Below, piece by piece: positions 61,069 to 64,000 of a stretch of DNA of 64,000 nt (the stretch's first letter is position 1; every line of letters starts with the position of its first letter). The notes under the pieces were generated by a model, which worked only from the letters and a program-made list of their open reading frames with translations, had not been told where the DNA came from and ran no database searches. The DNA is from Croceibacterium ferulae. Its GTDB lineage: Bacteria > Pseudomonadota > Alphaproteobacteria > Sphingomonadales > Sphingomonadaceae. Both the position numbers and the translations under genes were made by a program. The stretch is taken from contig NZ_QZVQ01000006.1 in NCBI RefSeq assembly GCF_003660445.1, positions 186,001 through 250,000 of the forward strand. Direction: 5' to 3'.

Positions 61069-63858
61069 ATGTCTGAGGTTAGCCGTGCGCGGGCGGGTTT
61101 GTGCCTGCGCGCTTCCGCCATTGCGATGATGATCTGGTCTGCGCCGACGCTGGCGCAGGTTGCCCCTCTGCCGGGCGGATCGTCGTCGCCGCCGGCCACC
61201 CCTTCGGCTGCGCAGCAGGGTGATACGGCGACTGGACAGGCTGCCGGCACGACCGGCGACGCAGCTGCCACCGGCGCAGGCGGTGAGATCGTCGTCACCG
61301 GTTTCCGCGGCAGCCTGGACCGCGCGCTGGACATCAAGCGCAACGAAGCCGGTGCGGTCGACACGATCCTGGCCGAGGACATGGCCGACTTCCCCGACCT
61401 GAACCTGGCCGAATCGATCCAGCGCCTGCCGGGCGTCACGATTGAGCGTGACGGCGGGCAGGGTCGGACCATCAGCGTCCGTGGCCTCAGCGCCGATTTC
61501 ACCCGCGTGCGGATCAACGGGCTGGAAGCGCAGGCGGCCGCCGGCGGCAATCGCAGCCGCGGCTTCGACTTTTCCATCTTCGCATCCGAGCTGTTCAACT
61601 CGATCACCGTGCGCAAGACGCAATCGGCGGAGATCGAGGAAGGCTCCCTGGGCGCGACTGTCGACCTGCAGACGGGCCGCGCGCTCGACTTCGGGGGTGG
61701 CATCCACGGCGCCCTGTCGACGCAGGCTTCGTACAACGACCTGTCCGAGAAGGTCCTGCCGCGGATCGCCGGGCTGCTCAGCTGGGCGAATGACGACGAG
61801 ACGTTCGGCGCGCTGGTCTCTGTTGCCTATAGCGAGCGGCGCCCGACCAGCGAGAGCTTCAACACCACGCGGTGGCAGAGCGGCGACCCGGCACTGCCCT
61901 ATGGCCAGGGCAACAACTTCGCGGACTGCCTGTCGTGCACCACGGATGCCGAACGGACAGAGGCGCTGTCCGCCTATTATCCGCGCATCCCGCGCTACAC
62001 GATCGGCTCCTTCTCGGAAAACCGGCTGGGCCTGACCGGGTCGCTGCAGTGGAAGCCGACCGAGGATACCGAGATCATCCTGGACGGGCTGTATTCCCGC
62101 TTCAACCAGGAAGCCGAAAGCCCGAACATCGAGGCGATCAGCTTCAGCCGCGCGGCCGGCGGCGTGCGGGATACCGTGCTGCGCGAATATGCGATCGACC
62201 CGGAGACCAACACGCTGTCCTACGGCGTGTTCGACAATGTCGATGTCCGCAGCGAAAACGGCTTCTCGCGCGATGAGAGCACCTTCCTGCAGGTGTCACT
62301 GAATGCCCGGCACGCATTCACCGACCGGTTCCGTGGCCGGCTGAAGCTGGGCCAGTCGCATTCAAAGGCCCGGACGCCCTTGTCGGTGTCCTACATGTTC
62401 GATGCGCTGGATGTGGACGGCTACACTTACGACTTCCGCGGCAACGACCGCACGCCGCAGATTTCCTACGGCTTCGATGTCACGGACGGGCGCAACTTCA
62501 CGCTGACGGAATGGCGGCGCAGCACCGGCGGCGCGGATTACCGGCTGAAGACTGCGGCGGGTGCGCTGGAATATGATCTGACGGACGAGCTGACCATCAA
62601 GGCCGGCGGCGAATATCGGACCTACAATTTCGACACATTCGGCTTCCAGCAGGCGGTGTCCACCCTGTCGGGCGCAGACCGGGCGACCGACGTGACCAAT
62701 CTGGGCAAGATCGAAACCATCGCCGGCAAGCTCGACATCCCGGCCGGGACCGATCTGAACTACATCACGCCCGACATCTTCGCGATCAATGACGTCCTGA
62801 GCGTCTACAACGACCCGCTGGTGCCCAGCTTCAACGGCACCCGCGAGGTCAAGGAGAAGGACAAGGGCGCCTTCATCCAGGCCGATTTCGACACGATGCT
62901 GGCCGACCTGGTGGTCCGTGGCAATGTCGGCCTGCGCTACGCCCATACCGACACGACGTCGTACGGCTTCCTCAGCGAGGCCCAGGTGGAGGTGGACAAC
63001 AGCTACAGCAACTGGCTGCCGTCCTTCAATCTGGCGATCGAGCCGGCGAGCGATCTGGTGGTCCGCCTCGGCGCGGCCAAGGTGATGTCACGCCCGGCGC
63101 TGGGCGATCTCACCCCCGGCGGCAGCCTGTCCACGCCGACCCGGCGGGTGTCCTACGGCAATCCGCTGCTCGATCCCTTCAAGGCGACCAATTACGACGC
63201 GTCGATCGAGTGGTACTTCGCGCCGGAGGCACTGGTGGCTGCGGCGGTCTTCTACAAGAAGATCGACAGCTTCATCACCACGGTCACCGATGTGGTGCCG
63301 TGGCGGAGCCTGGGCCTGCCCGACAGCCTGCTGGTCGGCACGCCCGCATCGCCGGACGAGGATTTCGAGGTCACCCGCAGGATCAATGGCGAGGGCGGCA
63401 CGCTGAAGGGGCTGGAGCTGCAGTATCAGCAGCCCTTCACCTTCCTGCCCGGCGTGCTGAACAATATGGGCTTCATCGGCAACATGACCTTTGTCGATTC
63501 CGATGTCAGCTATGGTGATTATGGCCGCAACCGGCTGACCGGGCAGTCCAAGTTCATGTACAATGCCACGCTGTATTACGAGGACGACAAGTTCAGTGCC
63601 CGCGCCTCGGCCGCCTATCGTGACCAGTACCTGCTGGCGTTCCCGGGCGGCAACAACAACACGGAAGAGGGCATCAATGGCACGCTGAACATCGACGCCT
63701 CCATCTCCTACGAGGTGGCCGAGAATGTGCGTCTGTCGATCGAGGCGGTCAATTTGACCGACGAATATAACGATCGCTATGTCGATGCGACCAACAGGGT
63801 GTCCAATTACCGGCATTTCGGGCGCGAGTTCCTGTTCGGTGCGCGGGCATCGTTCTGA
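61069..63858 (+). CDS. TonB-dependent receptor, probable oligogalacturonate importer
   Basis: The 929-residue outer-membrane receptor has a signal peptide (ending SAPTLAQ) and a Pro/Ala/Gly-rich spacer. The TonB box region EIVVTGFRGSLDRALDIKR and the plug signature NLAESIQRLPGVTIERDGGQ and VRGLSADFTRVRINGLEAQ follow, then a long barrel ending LFGARASF. It is of the same subfamily as the receptor at 12617-15583. Its place after two pectin lyases suggests it imports oligogalacturonides (inference). Confidence 0.92.
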   Translation: MSEVSRARAGLCLRASAIAMMIWSAPTLAQVAPLPGGSSSPPATPSAAQQGDTATGQAAGTTGDAAATGAGGEIVVTGFRGSLDRALDIKRNEAGAVDTILAEDMADFPDLNLAESIQRLPGVTIERDGGQGRTISVRGLSADFTRVRINGLEAQAAAGGNRSRGFDFSIFASELFNSITVRKTQSAEIEEGSLGATVDLQTGRALDFGGGIHGALSTQASYNDLSEKVLPRIAGLLSWANDDETFGALVSVAYSERRPTSESFNTTRWQSGDPALPYGQGNNFADCLSCTTDAERTEALSAYYPRIPRYTIGSFSENRLGLTGSLQWKPTEDTEIILDGLYSRFNQEAESPNIEAISFSRAAGGVRDTVLREYAIDPETNTLSYGVFDNVDVRSENGFSRDESTFLQVSLNARHAFTDRFRGRLKLGQSHSKARTPLSVSYMFDALDVDGYTYDFRGNDRTPQISYGFDVTDGRNFTLTEWRRSTGGADYRLKTAAGALEYDLTDELTIKAGGEYRTYNFDTFGFQQAVSTLSGADRATDVTNLGKIETIAGKLDIPAGTDLNYITPDIFAINDVLSVYNDPLVPSFNGTREVKEKDKGAFIQADFDTMLADLVVRGNVGLRYAHTDTTSYGFLSEAQVEVDNSYSNWLPSFNLAIEPASDLVVRLGAAKVMSRPALGDLTPGGSLSTPTRRVSYGNPLLDPFKATNYDASIEWYFAPEALVAAAVFYKKIDSFITTVTDVVPWRSLGLPDSLLVGTPASPDEDFEVTRRINGEGGTLKGLELQYQQPFTFLPGVLNNMGFIGNMTFVDSDVSYGDYGRNRLTGQSKFMYNATLYYEDDKFSARASAAYRDQYLLAFPGGNNNTEEGINGTLNIDASISYEVAENVRLSIEAVNLTDEYNDRYVDATNRVSNYRHFGREFLFGARASF

Positions 63859-63881
63859 GGCAAATATTGGAGGGCAGGGTG

Positions 63882-64000
63882 ATGCGGGCGAGCCGTCGAC
63901 GCGGAATGCGGGTGCTGGGTGCGATGCTTCTGGCCGGCGCGATCCCGCTGCCCGCCATCGCCCAGACGGACCAGCCGGTGGTGGCCGGGGTCGAGGCGGC
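63882..64000 (+). CDS. exported protein, N-terminal part only (cut by window end)
   Basis: The frame opens at ATG 63882 with GGAGGG upstream and runs to the window edge without a stop. The 39 visible residues are a clear signal peptide: basic start (MRASRRRGMRV), hydrophobic core (LGAMLLAGAIPLPA) and cleavage site (AIAQ). It starts 23 bases after the receptor stop, so it belongs to the pectin operon. Function cannot be read from this fragment. Confidence 0.75.
   Translation, partial: MRASRRRGMRVLGAMLLAGAIPLPAIAQTDQPVVAGVEA

Overview
The window reads as chromosomal DNA of a GC-rich alphaproteobacterium, most likely of the order Sphingomonadales (Erythrobacter / Altererythrobacter / Novosphingobium-like). 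The reasons are a GcrA cell-cycle regulator, a PhyR stress regulator, a phasin, very long TonB-dependent receptors of the Xanthomonas/Caulobacter type, polysaccharide-degradation genes next to those receptors, and an Entner-Doudoroff operon laid out much as in Zymomonas. All calls come from reading the sequence; no database search was run.

Layout. 1-9.6 kb: phasin, clpS, the lipopolysaccharide export permeases lptF-lptG, a small repeat lipoprotein, a membrane fatty-acid hydroxylase, a GNAT-like protein, a single-domain response regulator, phyR with a sigma-EcfG-type promoter, an orphan 2Fe-2S oxidoreductase subunit and a phospholipid-type methyltransferase. 9.6-21.6 kb: a membrane protein, lipB, a GH43 enzyme with its TonB-dependent receptor, a CoA-ester lyase, a DUF2254 protein, yjbQ, an ABC-2 permease, gcrA, a GAF protein and a transglutaminase-like protein. 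21.6-29.4 kb: the glucose catabolic operon zwf-edd-glk-eda followed by a divergent ppc. 29.4-34.7 kb, minus strand: tilS, cpoB/ybgF, a RodZ-like protein and ptsP. 34.9-45.3 kb: two DUF465 proteins, an MBL hydrolase, a DUF4230 protein, nadA, an HTH/DUF4019 membrane regulator, a phosphodiesterase, an ArsC/Spx-like protein, msrA, an exported methyltransferase, an NTF2-like lipoprotein, aguB and folK.

45.3-54.3 kb is an 8.9-kb integrative element inserted in the 3' end of tRNA-Lys(TTT). A 22-bp direct repeat flanks it and a tyrosine integrase lies beside the right repeat. It carries a putative HUH (rolling-circle-type) Rep protein, a compact three-gene cassette of unknown function, a serine resolvase with res-like inverted repeats, and an MFS transporter. 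A TGTCTC-core motif recurs at both ends and before the resolvase. This is the most novel part of the window.

54.3-64 kb: a UvrD-like helicase that abuts the right att site, then a pectin-utilisation locus: PL10 pectate lyase, a large exported six-hairpin glycosidase-like protein, PL22 oligogalacturonate lyase, a TonB-dependent receptor, and the start of another exported protein cut by the window edge. Its two intergenic regions share two operator-like motifs, which suggests joint control. Pectin would be cut outside the cell, oligomers imported by the receptor and trimmed in the periplasm.
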